A stretch of 64,000 nt of DNA, taken from NCBI RefSeq assembly GCF_002109325.1, contig NZ_CP015348.1, forward strand, positions 1,068,501-1,132,500. Direction: 5' to 3'. Below are positions 45,933 through 54,083 of this stretch, piece after piece. The notes under the pieces are model-generated. The model saw only the letters and a list, made by a program, of their open reading frames with translations, was not told the origin of the DNA and did not search any database. A program made the position numbers and the translations under genes. Positions within the stretch are counted from its first letter, which is position 1. Every line of letters begins with the position of its first letter. The DNA comes from Sporosarcina ureae. GTDB lineage: Bacteria; Bacillota; Bacilli; Bacillales_A; Planococcaceae.

Positions 45933-46811
45933 TTATGAGTTGTCCTTATCGGCTTCCTTAGGCATCCGAATTGCACTATCCAGAATCGGAACTTTGTCTA
46001 ACACTGCTTTAATCTGATTAAATTCCTTTTCTCGTGGCAAGAAAAACAATGCAATTCGACCGTCTGCCATATCTCTTTTCGTAAGTGGAATTAACGCTGG
46101 TTCACCTGAGTCAAGATAGCTCCCTAGAATAGTTGCCACATGATGTAGCATCGCCTGTCGTTGTCCTAGGAAAGACAATGTAACAATACTGTTTTGATTT
46201 TTCGGTGTAACGATTGCACCCACTGCTTGTTCAGTGATGATTTTTCTCGTATCTTCTAATCCCACATTTTTAATTAATATATCGTCAACGAAAAGCGTTG
46301 GCCCTTCAAAGCGGATTGCCGCTTCTTTAACATCTGCGATATCACTCAAAAACTTACCTGACATATTGAACTTCACAACAATCAGCATAATAATTCCACC
46401 GATAATACCTATCCAAAATGAAAATACGGCACACAATGTAGTGACAAGTGCCGTGAACATTACTAAATAATTTCTGCTTTCAAACGCCTGAGCCATCCCT
46501 TCAACAAAAGGTGCTCCGCGCTTCACAAGTTCGAATTCATCTATTTTCTCAAGTGATTCCCTTTCCATTTTCCTCACTTCCCGGAACTGAGTCGCTGCAA
46601 GGCCTAGAAATGTAACCGCAGTCCAATCAGATTCTAGAACAGCAGGAATTGCTACAGCACCGATGAAAGCAGATATAAAACCAAATGAGAGATGAATAAT
46701 CCTTCCAGTAGGATAGGTTGGATATTGCCGAAAGTCCGTGCGTAACAATAGCATTCGTGCAATAAAGCCAAAAATAATTCCGATGATAACCGGAAGTAAG
46801 TAATTATCCAC
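45933..46811 (-). CDS. YIEGIA-family membrane protein
   Basis: A 292-residue protein with four or five membrane spans in the first half (about 5-22, 40-60, 118-140 and adjacent) and a soluble C-terminal half. The family's namesake motif is here FVEGMAQAFESRNY. Function of the family is not established. GTG start at 46811 with AGGAGG 6 bases upstream. It is the promoter-proximal gene of a run that continues into the molybdo-hydroxylase subunits, and it faces the divergent XdhC-like gene across 140 bp. Confidence 0.78.
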   Translation of the reverse strand: MDNYLLPVIIGIIFGFIARMLLLRTDFRQYPTYPTGRIIHLSFGFISAFIGAVAIPAVLESDWTAVTFLGLAATQFREVRKMERESLEKIDEFELVKRGAPFVEGMAQAFESRNYLVMFTALVTTLCAVFSFWIGIIGGIIMLIVVKFNMSGKFLSDIADVKEAAIRFEGPTLFVDDILIKNVGLEDTRKIITEQAVGAIVTPKNQNSIVTLSFLGQRQAMLHHVATILGSYLDSGEPALIPLTKRDMADGRIALFFLPREKEFNQIKAVLDKVPILDSAIRMPKEADKDNS

Positions 46812-46845
46812 ATGTATCCTCCTAGAAATAGTATTGATCTACCGT

Positions 46846-46858
46846 ATTCTAACCAATA
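46846..46858 (-). promoter_or_regulatory. Possible PucR-type box in the divergent promoter region
   Basis: Read on the minus strand, ATTGGTTAG contains the TTGGTTA core of the B. subtilis PucR site (WWWCNTTGGTTAA), though the left half does not fit. It lies between the two divergent transcription units of the xanthine dehydrogenase locus. No PucR gene is seen nearby. Confidence 0.3.
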
Positions 46859-46951
46859 CAAACACAATTTATAATGTGGGGATGATATTTTAAAAATGAA
46901 TAATAGGATTACGTAATGGATAAGGTGATTTAAAAAGATGAAGGTGAAAAG

Positions 46952-47950
46952 TTGAAATCTATGCAGCAAATAATCGAAACGGTCTTGGCTGACACTCAAC
47001 CCGCTGCACTTGCAATAATAGTTAATGTGGAAGGATCCTCTTATCGAAAGGAAGGTACGTGGATGCTTATTCAAGAGAGCGGTGTACAGATCGGAATGAT
47101 AAGTGGTGGTTGTTTAGAAAATGATTTACATAGTCATGCGACGCAATTGTTTAGGACAGGCAAAGCAACTACTGTCCAATATGATTTAAGTTCTGAGGAC
47201 GATCTTGGATGGGGACGTGGTGCAGGATGTAACGGTGTTGTCACTGTATGGATACGCGACATTGATGAGGATTTCCGAGGAGTCCTTGATATCCTACACA
47301 AGCAGATGCAAGCCAATGAACCTGCATACTTTCTTCAATCAATGACAGACATTAACCAGTACGGCTGTATAACCTCAGATGGAAAACGATTTGGCAAAAT
47401 ACAATCAAATATTATGCTAAATTTTATTGACGTTATCCCCTACCAAAGAATAGCTAAACAAATGAACTTTGGTGAAGAAATGGTATATTTCCAACTTATT
47501 TGGCCACAACCCCATCTTTATATAATTGGAGCGGGCCTCGACGCAAGACCACTTGCTCAGCTTTCAGGGAATATCGGCTATGCCGTTCATCTCTTGGATT
47601 GGCGCAGCAATATTTGTAACGAAATGCACTTTCCCACTGCAGCTTCTATTCAAATTGGCGACGTTAAAAAACTGCTATCAAACATAAAATTCAGCTCGTT
47701 GGATTCAGTGATCCTTATGACACATGATTTTCAATTAGACTTTGAAATCGGACGGTATTTGCTTGAACGCAAGTTGTTGTATCTTGGCATATTAGGGTCA
47801 AAAAAAAGAACGAAACGCCTATTTGATGGAGCACTTCCAAATAGTGTTCATTCACCAGTAGGACTATCGATTGGAGCGGATGGACCTGAAGAAATTGCTG
47901 TAAGTATCGTAGCGGAACTCATTGCTGTGAGAAGAGGAAAAATGATATGA
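46952..47950 (+). CDS. XdhC-family molybdo-enzyme maturation factor (PucA-like)
   Basis: A 332-residue protein of the XdhC/CoxI family, which binds molybdenum cofactor and inserts the sulfurated form into xanthine dehydrogenase. The N-terminal domain has EGSSYRKEGTWMLI (about 29-42) and SGGCLENDL (about 54-62). The C-terminal Rossmann-like domain has LYIIGAGLDARPLAQL (about 191-206) and LGSKKRTKR. Length matches PucA (330). The start is TTG at 46952 after AAGGTG. Coupled to the next gene. Confidence 0.9.
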   Translation: MKSMQQIIETVLADTQPAALAIIVNVEGSSYRKEGTWMLIQESGVQIGMISGGCLENDLHSHATQLFRTGKATTVQYDLSSEDDLGWGRGAGCNGVVTVWIRDIDEDFRGVLDILHKQMQANEPAYFLQSMTDINQYGCITSDGKRFGKIQSNIMLNFIDVIPYQRIAKQMNFGEEMVYFQLIWPQPHLYIIGAGLDARPLAQLSGNIGYAVHLLDWRSNICNEMHFPTAASIQIGDVKKLLSNIKFSSLDSVILMTHDFQLDFEIGRYLLERKLLYLGILGSKKRTKRLFDGALPNSVHSPVGLSIGADGPEEIAVSIVAELIAVRRGKMI

Positions 47951-48564
47951 AAATCATTGGCATTTATCTAGCTGCCGGAAATAGCACACGGATGGGTACT
48001 CATAAATTAGCATTGCCTGTTGGTACTATGTCTCTCGGTAGCTTGGCACTGGAAACTGCATTAAATTCTCCACTGGATGAAATTTTTGTAATTACTAAAG
48101 ACATAGATGACACAGAATGGATTCCTTCACATATGAAATCCAACGCTAAATGCACAATCATTCAATGTCCTACTTCAAATGAAGGCCAATCTGAATCCTT
48201 GCGCTGCGGTATTCAACACGCACAAGAACGACATGCTGATGGCGTACTCGTCATGCTAGCCGACCAACCTTTTATAACGGTTCAAATGCTTTCTGAAATG
48301 ATTACTTGTATGAGTGAAAAGCCCGACTGCAGATTTGTAGCCACTACATCCAAACAAGTCACTATGCCCCCCGTTCTATTTTCTGCCTACATGTACCCTG
48401 AACTTTTAAAGTTACGCGGAGATAAGGGAGCGCGAGCAATTTTAAAAGGTGACTTTCTCCAACAAGGAAAGCTTCTAAATTGTAACGACAAAAGACTAGT
48501 TTTCGATGTCGATACAGTTAAGGATTACGAAACACTTAAAGCATTCAATAAAGGAAATGAATAA
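47947..48564 (+). CDS. MocA-like molybdenum cofactor cytidylyltransferase (PucB-like)
   Basis: A 205-residue nucleotidyltransferase that probably converts molybdopterin to the cytosine dinucleotide form needed by the PucD-type subunit. It has the LAAGNSTRMGTHKLAL P-loop-like motif (about 8-23), the metal-binding LADQPF (about 99-104) and the KGDKGARA-like block near 160. Length equals PucB (205). Overlaps the XdhC-like gene by ATGA. Confidence 0.9.
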   Translation: MKIIGIYLAAGNSTRMGTHKLALPVGTMSLGSLALETALNSPLDEIFVITKDIDDTEWIPSHMKSNAKCTIIQCPTSNEGQSESLRCGIQHAQERHADGVLVMLADQPFITVQMLSEMITCMSEKPDCRFVATTSKQVTMPPVLFSAYMYPELLKLRGDKGARAILKGDFLQQGKLLNCNDKRLVFDVDTVKDYETLKAFNKGNE

Positions 48565-48927
48565 AGTACTTCTTTACACTTTACTAGCAAACTCGATTAA
48601 TTAAAATAAGAAAGTTGTTGTAATTCAATCACTGAATATCGAAGGATGTTTAAAGCCATTTTGTAAAGTATAGATATAGAACTTCCTCATACTACTATAC
48701 AATTCAAATCACATTATATTAATTTGTTACGTTTGATTCTCGTTATACACACCGCTCGTGTGTCAGCATCTACGCATTGGCCTGTATCGTTGTTCCTGGA
48801 TTATAGTATATCAATCCAGTATATGAGCCCTCTGTGGCTGCTGCACGATCATTCAAACAGGCAACGCGCTCTTACCTTTTTACTGGAATATAAAAAATAA
48901 CACAGCATATGCTATGTTCTTTTGATG

Positions 48928-48941
48928 ATACCCGAGGCCGG
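48928..48941. repeat. Left attachment site (attL), copy of the tRNA-Leu 3' end
   Basis: ATACCCGAGGCCGG is identical to 59282-59295, the 3' end of tRNA-Leu(CAA). No tRNA is present here, only this 14-bp end. Confidence 0.75.
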
Positions 48942-48990
48942 TTTCTTTTATCGCCTATAGATACTTTAGGTACAACACTTCCGGCAATGC

Positions 48991-49025
48991 TTGTGTATAA
49001 TTTGTGCATAATCATTTTATTGTGC
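48991..49025. repeat. Arm-type repeats near the left end
   Basis: TTGTGTATAA (48991), TTGTGCATAA (49002) and TTGTGCATTT (49020). The first two are 11 bp apart. They resemble the three repeats at 59127-59158 and could be integrase arm sites. Confidence 0.55.
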
Positions 49026-49033
49026 ATTTTAGC

Positions 49034-49066
49034 CGTTTACTCTTTTGACAGAGTAAACGCTTTTTT
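49034..49066 (+). terminator. Terminator-like hairpin
   Basis: CGTTTACTCT/AGAGTAAACG stem followed by CTTTTTT. No gene directly precedes it, so it may be left over from a lost gene. Confidence 0.75.
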
Positions 49067-49205
49067 ATGCTAATATCTTCCTAAAATATTCGGCAATCAG
49101 CTGCTAAATAAATATGGTTTCAAATTGCATTCTTTGTTTTGAAGTTTTCCAAAACATATTAAACACATAAATAGCTCCGCTTTTAATGAATAACTTCCAC
49201 GTTTA

Positions 49206-49403
49206 TTATTTTTCTTCACGAAGCCAATTATTAAGCCAGTTAACTTCTTCTTGTGACAAGGGCTCTTCTTTTTCTTCTCTAGCAAATACATTATTCCAAT
49301 TCGCTTCTTCCCCTTCTAAATGAGCTTCCCAATTACGCATAACTTTAACCGCTTTTTCTGTTTCTAATCGGGGTCTAGTTTTAAAAGGAATTATAATGAC
49401 CAT
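49206..49403 (-). CDS. Small acidic protein, intact copy
   Basis: A 65-residue protein starting MVIIIPFKTRPRLETEK and rich in Trp and Glu (NWEAHLEGEEANW, EEVNWLNNWLREEK). GAGGTCGGG lies before the ATG. A second copy lies at 58049-58246, near the other end of the element, but has an in-frame stop. Function unknown. Both copies being inside the element suggests it belongs to the mobile gene pool. Confidence 0.65.
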   Translation of the reverse strand: MVIIIPFKTRPRLETEKAVKVMRNWEAHLEGEEANWNNVFAREEKEEPLSQEEVNWLNNWLREEK

Positions 49404-49634
49404 ATTCCCGACCTCTTTCGATTAAACGTGTTCCCTGTATTATAAGAGTTTATTTTGAAAGTATCAAAAGTCTTGGAAATAAAATAGTTCAATGTCGATA
49501 TTTCAGTAAATTACCCTTTTTCTAGTCCGGCTAATTAATTCGAATATATTGAAGTGTTTATATACTGATGAATGTAAGGTATAATGAAATCAATGTGCCG
49601 CAAACGGGCCATTTTGTAGGAAAGATAGGATTTT

Positions 49635-49792
49635 ATGAACAACTGGATGTACTCGTTATATGCGTTGATTTTGGGTATTGTTGCTTTTTTACAGGTGAGA
49701 TTGTAACTTTTATAATGCTTGGTTTTATCCTCATCGCTCTTATTAATATCAACACAACCCTAAAAAAGCTCGTTAAGAAAGATGATGAATAG
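49635..49792 (+). pseudogene. Small membrane protein gene with probable frameshift
   Basis: From ATG 49635, preceded by GGAAAGATAGG, one frame reads MNNWMYSLYALILGIVAFLQVRL and stops at 49706. The overlapping frame continues with TFIMLGFILIALININTTLKKLVKKDDE to 49792. Together they look like one two-span membrane protein of about 50 residues, split by a frameshift near 49700. A 74-residue open frame starting at 49568 is thus probably a chimera of non-coding and coding DNA. Confidence 0.5.
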
Positions 49793-49877
49793 AATGGGTT
49801 GAAATCTATAAGGTTGATTAGAAGTTGTACCGCTATCTGGGGCGTTTGTGAAGTAAGCCAAGCTTTATACTTACATA

Positions 49878-49922
49878 AAAAAGCATCAATGAAATAATAA
49901 TCGATTTCATTGATGCTTTTTC
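49878..49922 (-). terminator. Terminator of the toxin-antitoxin operon
   Basis: AGCATCAATGAAAT/ATTTCATTGATGCT, a 14-bp perfect stem. On the minus strand T's follow. One arm is the last codons of the toxin gene. Confidence 0.88.
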
Positions 49923-50239
49923 TTTATATTTCTGAGACGTTTAGCAGCATTTTTATAAACCTCATCATTCCTTCGTTTTCCAATTGAAATAATCTCAGCT
50001 ATTTCAACTTGACCACCAATAACCCTAAAGACTATTCGAATACCTATTTTTCTGAACTTAATCTTTTTACAGCCAATTAAATTGGAGTCACCTTTTTTTG
50101 TTAGTTCTTCACCAAGCTCATCTGCTCGTAATCTAATCTTCGCAAGTGCGATATCAACATATTTTTTCTCAGAACCATCTAATTTTCGATAATCTTCTTT
50201 TGCGTCTTCTATAAATACTATCTCGAATTTATTTTCCAT
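49907..50239 (-). CDS. RelE/ParE-superfamily toxin
   Basis: A 110-residue basic protein with the RelE/ParE layout: FIEDAKEDYRKLDGSEKKYVDIALAKI in the first two helices, then strands GCKKIKFRKIGIRIVFRVI and EIAEIISIGKRRNDEVY ending in the conserved Arg/Tyr region. RelE-type members cleave mRNA at the ribosome and ParE-type members poison gyrase. Which applies is not clear. Three bases separate it from the antitoxin gene. Confidence 0.85.
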   Translation of the reverse strand: MENKFEIVFIEDAKEDYRKLDGSEKKYVDIALAKIRLRADELGEELTKKGDSNLIGCKKIKFRKIGIRIVFRVIGGQVEIAEIISIGKRRNDEVYKNAAKRLRNIKKKHQ

Positions 50240-50242
50240 ACA

Positions 50243-50602
50243 TTACCCAAATAACTCTTCATCTGAAATAGAATTCGGATCAATCTTTTGAAACTCAGTA
50301 TATCCTTCTTCACCCATTACATCTTTAATAGTGAATCTAAGTTCGGGTTTTAAGTCTGCTTGTTCAATTCGATCAGAAAGATTCAAATCAAAAAACAACT
50401 CCCGCAAAGTTTCCAATTCCATATACATTTTTTCGTAATCCTCATAGCTTTGTACAACTGAATCAATGCTGTTATTTTGAGAAATAAATTGTGGACTCGT
50501 TTTTGCATTTCTACGTACTTCTGCAAATCTTTTAGCAGCATTTGAAGCAGAAATAACTTGATCAACATTAAATTGTGGTTTCTCCATAACATTCATCCCC
50601 AT
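50243..50602 (-). CDS. Phd/YefM-type antitoxin
   Basis: A 119-residue protein with an N-terminal Phd/YefM-like DNA-binding part (QVISASNAAKRFAEVRRNAKTSPQFISQNNSIDSVV) and an acidic C-terminal tail that would bind the toxin. Such antitoxins repress their own operon. The ATG at 50602 fits the GGAGGAG Shine-Dalgarno, which overlaps the ATG at 50620. First in the pair with the toxin. Confidence 0.8.
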   Translation of the reverse strand: MGMNVMEKPQFNVDQVISASNAAKRFAEVRRNAKTSPQFISQNNSIDSVVQSYEDYEKMYMELETLRELFFDLNLSDRIEQADLKPELRFTIKDVMGEEGYTEFQKIDPNSISDEELFG

Positions 50603-50972
50603 TTTTATCTTCTCCTCCATAGTATGCTTCTGTTACTTAAAATTATACAATATCACGAAGATAATGTACACCTTTATATAGGGGCTAAATATTACGTCAT
50701 ATATTGGGGATGTATAGGGATAGAATGTTATCTGTAATCCCCTATGAAGTTGTTGTAATTCTTAAAGAATGCTGAAAAAAGTTTACAACACAAAAAGGTT
50801 ATCCCACAGTCGAAACCGACCAATGAGACAACCGCTTAATCAAAACCTATTTGAATCAAATTTTCTCCAACATATTTCACTGTTAAATCCAATGCACGGA
50901 ATATCTTGTCATAGGATTCAGTAGACAAATCAACTATTACTTGAAGCCCTGTATAACTACTCTTATCTTAGT
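50603..50972. other. Intergenic region with a possible gene remnant
   Basis: On the minus strand a 43-codon open stretch without a start (about 50823-50955, ending YVGENLIQIGFD) lies just behind the VWA gene and looks like the tail of a lost gene. The rest is AT-rich promoter-like DNA upstream of the antitoxin gene. Confidence 0.35.
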
Positions 50973-52166
50973 TTATATTTCAAAAGCAGTAAAACTTCCA
51001 GTATCATCAAAATCTTTAACTTGTACTACCTTATCTAAAAACTGCCTGACCATTTTTGCATTGCTTCCTATCGTTAGGGATAGCACATTAAACTCTTTTT
51101 TTTTCTTCTTTTTATTGAATACTTCTAAGAATGAATCCTTCACTCGGTCTTCCCCGTCCGTAACAAACACAACATCCGCCTGCTTGAAACGACTTTCGTT
51201 TATTACATTCATCGTTCTTTCAAGAGGAAGCGCAAAGTCCGTGCCTCCACCTAAGAAAGTTTGAGCTAAATTGATCATATCTGAAATTTTTATTTTCCCT
51301 CTTTCATATTTAAAGATTTTTGTTCGAGTAGAAAACAGGATTAAACAAAAATCCCTTTTCTGTTTTCTTGCAATCGACATGAGCGCTAACGTAAAACCTT
51401 TTGATTGGGTATCGAGCTTGTGCATGCTGCCTGATTGATCCAGACAAAGCACAATTGGACCTTTCCCTAGTACCTCATGTCCTTTCAGTTCATATTGCAT
51501 CGTTTGGCCTTCCACAAAGCGACGTAGGAAGTCGTTCTTCGTTATTGGATGTGTATACAAACCCAATTCCATTGGTAGCATTCTCTCAATATCGTTGCCT
51601 AGGGTAACCCCACTTCTTTCCATTGAATCACTATGCTTAGATTTTTGCTTTTTACGGGCTATCTGTTTGAATCGACCCGCCCAATCCGCAATTTCTTTCA
51701 TCTGTTTATTAGACGCGATCTTTTCAGCTAATGAAATTTGGTCTCGTAAAGGAACTTTTTTCAGTTCTGCGTCACCACTTCCTGCACTCGTGCCTCCAAG
51801 TAATGATTTCAAGCTGTCTTTCGTCTGTTTCATTTCCTGTATAGCTGGTGACATCGCTTCTGAAAAGCTATGACTGTTATTCTGTAACGTCTGTTGAAGT
51901 TGATCCCCCAAGTCTGACATTGCTTCTATTAAGTCTTCTTGTAACTCCTCACTACCATTTCCAGCCCCATTTTTTTGTTCCTGCTTTTGAAGTTGCCTTT
52001 TCATCGCCTGAACCTCTTGCATTTGTTTTTGTAAGCCTTTGTCCCTTTCTTTTTGTTCAATTAACCATTCATTCGTTTTCTCCCCAAATTTCACAGTTCC
52101 GATGGCTGAAGATAAGTCATCCAATCGAGTAAAGTTTCGGTAGTTTTCAAACGAATCATCTTTCAT
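50973..52166 (-). CDS. VWA-domain protein (ViaA-like)
   Basis: A 397-residue cytoplasmic protein. A Gln/Glu-rich coiled coil (about 35-70) and a helical middle precede a von Willebrand A domain (about 237-390). The VWA domain has a complete MIDAS metal site: DQSGS (Asp243, Ser245, Ser247), GGGTD and TDGED. In ViaA/YehP-type proteins such a domain partners a MoxR-class AAA ATPase. No ATPase gene is present here. The ATG at 52166 with GGAG upstream is chosen over a TTG at 52208. Confidence 0.82.
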   Translation of the reverse strand: MKDDSFENYRNFTRLDDLSSAIGTVKFGEKTNEWLIEQKERDKGLQKQMQEVQAMKRQLQKQEQKNGAGNGSEELQEDLIEAMSDLGDQLQQTLQNNSHSFSEAMSPAIQEMKQTKDSLKSLLGGTSAGSGDAELKKVPLRDQISLAEKIASNKQMKEIADWAGRFKQIARKKQKSKHSDSMERSGVTLGNDIERMLPMELGLYTHPITKNDFLRRFVEGQTMQYELKGHEVLGKGPIVLCLDQSGSMHKLDTQSKGFTLALMSIARKQKRDFCLILFSTRTKIFKYERGKIKISDMINLAQTFLGGGTDFALPLERTMNVINESRFKQADVVFVTDGEDRVKDSFLEVFNKKKKKKEFNVLSLTIGSNAKMVRQFLDKVVQVKDFDDTGSFTAFEI

Positions 52167-52242
52167 GATATTCTCCATAAATAATTTGTTAACTTGCACC
52201 GTTAACAAGGTCTGAACGCTTTATGCTTAATGGTATTTTTGT

Positions 52243-52332
52243 CTAATACAAGCTCCATTCATGAGATAAAGAAAATGGACTGATTGACATGAATTTCTCC
52301 TCCTTATAATAGAAATAAGGAGTCCAGGTCAT
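52243..52332 (-). CDS. Possible 29-residue peptide
   Basis: ATG at 52332 after GGGGGTGGG, and a second in-frame ATG at 52290 after AAGGAGGAG. The frame ends after HEWSLY. Two good Shine-Dalgarno sites favour translation, but it may be the truncated head of a lost gene between the relic at 52356 and the VWA gene. Confidence 0.35.
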   Translation of the reverse strand: MTWTPYFYYKEEKFMSISPFSLSHEWSLY

Positions 52333-52355
52333 TTTGACCCACCCCCTCTGAATTT

Positions 52356-52535
52356 TCACATTTGTTCCAACGCAGCAATACGTGATTCAGTGAAAACTTC
52401 TGCTTCACGGTCATGGTTCAGAACTTTAAACGCAACAGACCGGCCTGTCATCATCCCTGGCTGGCGTAGGTTGTTTGGCATCTGTAAAATCCAATAGTGT
52501 GTATCTTCGGAACTTCCATTAGTTAAGAAGATATT
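52356..52535 (-). pseudogene. C-terminal gene fragment of unknown family
   Basis: A 59-codon open frame without a start codon. It reads like real protein: TNGSSEDTHYWILQMPNNLR, then GMMTGRSVAFKVLNHDREAE and a final SRIAALEQM. I do not recognise the family. It was presumably the C-terminus of the gene once upstream of the VWA gene. Confidence 0.45.
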
Positions 52536-52636
52536 TCAAAGCTATTACAAAGCCAGCTCCGAACTTGGAGTAGGCCGCTACTATAACTTATTCCTAAGAA
52601 TCTCCTACTGTCAAACGAAGCTAACGTGTTGATAGT

Positions 52637-53929
52637 TCAATTCAGTTGATATACTTTCACAGGTCTCCCTTTTGCATAATGTGATTCTTCTCCAACATAT
52701 TCTATTAAACTTACTTTATCCAAATTAGATACAATTCGCTGAGCATTGCGTTCACTCATTTTTAAATGAATGGCTAAATCTTTCGTCGTGAAATTCGTCC
52801 AATCCATTTTTCTGATTAAAGATTCAATTCGCTTATACGTTTTGATGCTAACTTTACCTTCTTTTAATTTCGCCAAAAATTCTTTATCATCTGTCCGGTA
52901 GTCATAGGCTAGTTCCTCTTCCGCACCAACTGCATCAATCATCGCTCCATCTTCTTGAATAATGACGATATCCTGCTTCTCTTTTCTCTTGGATTCCCGA
53001 ATCGCACGATAGGCATTCGTCTCTGCCGTGAAGACCGTCTGTCCGAAACCAATCCCGACCGCAATGCCAGAACCTGCTTCAACTGAAAGGTAATTCACTT
53101 TTTCTTTCAACGTACCGATTTCTCTTTCGACTGCTCCCCTTGTGCTAAAAATTGCATAGCGCCCATTACCTTGTTCAAAAAGCGAACCATCCAATCTTTC
53201 ACAAAGCTGGATAAGTGTCTTCTTCAAATGCAATTCCAAATAATCCAATTGATAGGATTCTCTCATTTTCTCTTTAATCGTGTCGTAATCTAAAATCTCA
53301 ATCATTTCTACACTGATTTGTGTATCCTTATAATATGAGGTTTTAATTTTCTCGAAAAACATCCGAATGGTATGGAAAACTTCATTTCGTGTTGGAGATA
53401 ACCAAAATGCTGGAATACCCGCTTCTTGTAAATCTTCATAAACGGTTGGATAACAAGTTAAAACCGCTTCTATTTTATTTTGTTCCCATAACTCATAATG
53501 AAATTTAAATAATTCTGCCGTTTCAACCTCGACATCGAATCTTTTAATATATACTTTCTCCATCGTTCCTTCTAACTGGGACAACTCATAAGGGCAATAT
53601 GACGCAATCATATCTATGCTAATCCGTTCCGGCAGTTTTCTACTTTCATTTGAAAGAGTCACAATTCCTTTATAAATATCTAATTCACCAGAATCTATAT
53701 AGAGAAAGGTTTCATTTTTTCCCACAGTATTCACCGCAATCTTATACGGGATATAGCCTGAAAAAAGCCAATAATCTACTGGTGACTCAGGGTTCGACAC
53801 AAAATCTTTCACTTCGCTTGTTTTTTTATAAATATAAGGGACGAATTCCAACTCTTGTTCAATTTCTCTTGCCAATGTAAGAATCCTGTTCACGGATTGA
53901 CTAGGACCGACAACCCCAACTTTGTACAT
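52637..53929 (-). CDS. Two-domain transcriptional regulator with GGDEF-like and C-terminal HTH domains
   Basis: A 430-residue protein with an N-terminal sensor-like domain (about 1-190, VGVVGPSQSVNRIL start), a middle degenerate GGDEF-like domain (about 240-330, with RYAIFSTRGAVE and VGIGFGQTVFTAETNAYRAI) lacking GGDEF catalytic residues, and a C-terminal winged helix (about 360-430, FTTKDLAIHLKMSERNAQRIVSNL). It probably controls the downstream amidohydrolase and MFS genes on the same strand. The ligand is not known. Confidence 0.78.
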   Translation of the reverse strand: MYKVGVVGPSQSVNRILTLAREIEQELEFVPYIYKKTSEVKDFVSNPESPVDYWLFSGYIPYKIAVNTVGKNETFLYIDSGELDIYKGIVTLSNESRKLPERISIDMIASYCPYELSQLEGTMEKVYIKRFDVEVETAELFKFHYELWEQNKIEAVLTCYPTVYEDLQEAGIPAFWLSPTRNEVFHTIRMFFEKIKTSYYKDTQISVEMIEILDYDTIKEKMRESYQLDYLELHLKKTLIQLCERLDGSLFEQGNGRYAIFSTRGAVEREIGTLKEKVNYLSVEAGSGIAVGIGFGQTVFTAETNAYRAIRESKRKEKQDIVIIQEDGAMIDAVGAEEELAYDYRTDDKEFLAKLKEGKVSIKTYKRIESLIRKMDWTNFTTKDLAIHLKMSERNAQRIVSNLDKVSLIEYVGEESHYAKGRPVKVYQLN

Positions 53930-54083
53930 GACGAATACCTACTTTCTGAACGCGTATGTTACTTAATTTTACTGTTAAATCCCATTGAAATCCAGTGAAT
54001 TTCCAACTTATCACCTTTCACACAAGTAATAGAATTCCAAAAGAGGCTGAATCAATTCAGCCTCCAAATAAAATATGAAGTTT

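Larger units (their letters stand above)
48565..49205. other. Gene-free stretch holding the left end of the integrated element
   Basis: No coding region is supported. It contains inverted repeats CTGGATT/AATCCAG (48796-48819) and AGCATATGCT (about 48902), the left attachment repeat (48928), three TTGTG-type repeats (48991-49025) and a terminator (49034). Confidence 0.7.

Noticed and set aside
48928..48941. A second complete tRNA-Leu at the left boundary
   Set aside because: Only the 14-bp 3' end is present. Upstream sequence cannot form a tRNA cloverleaf.
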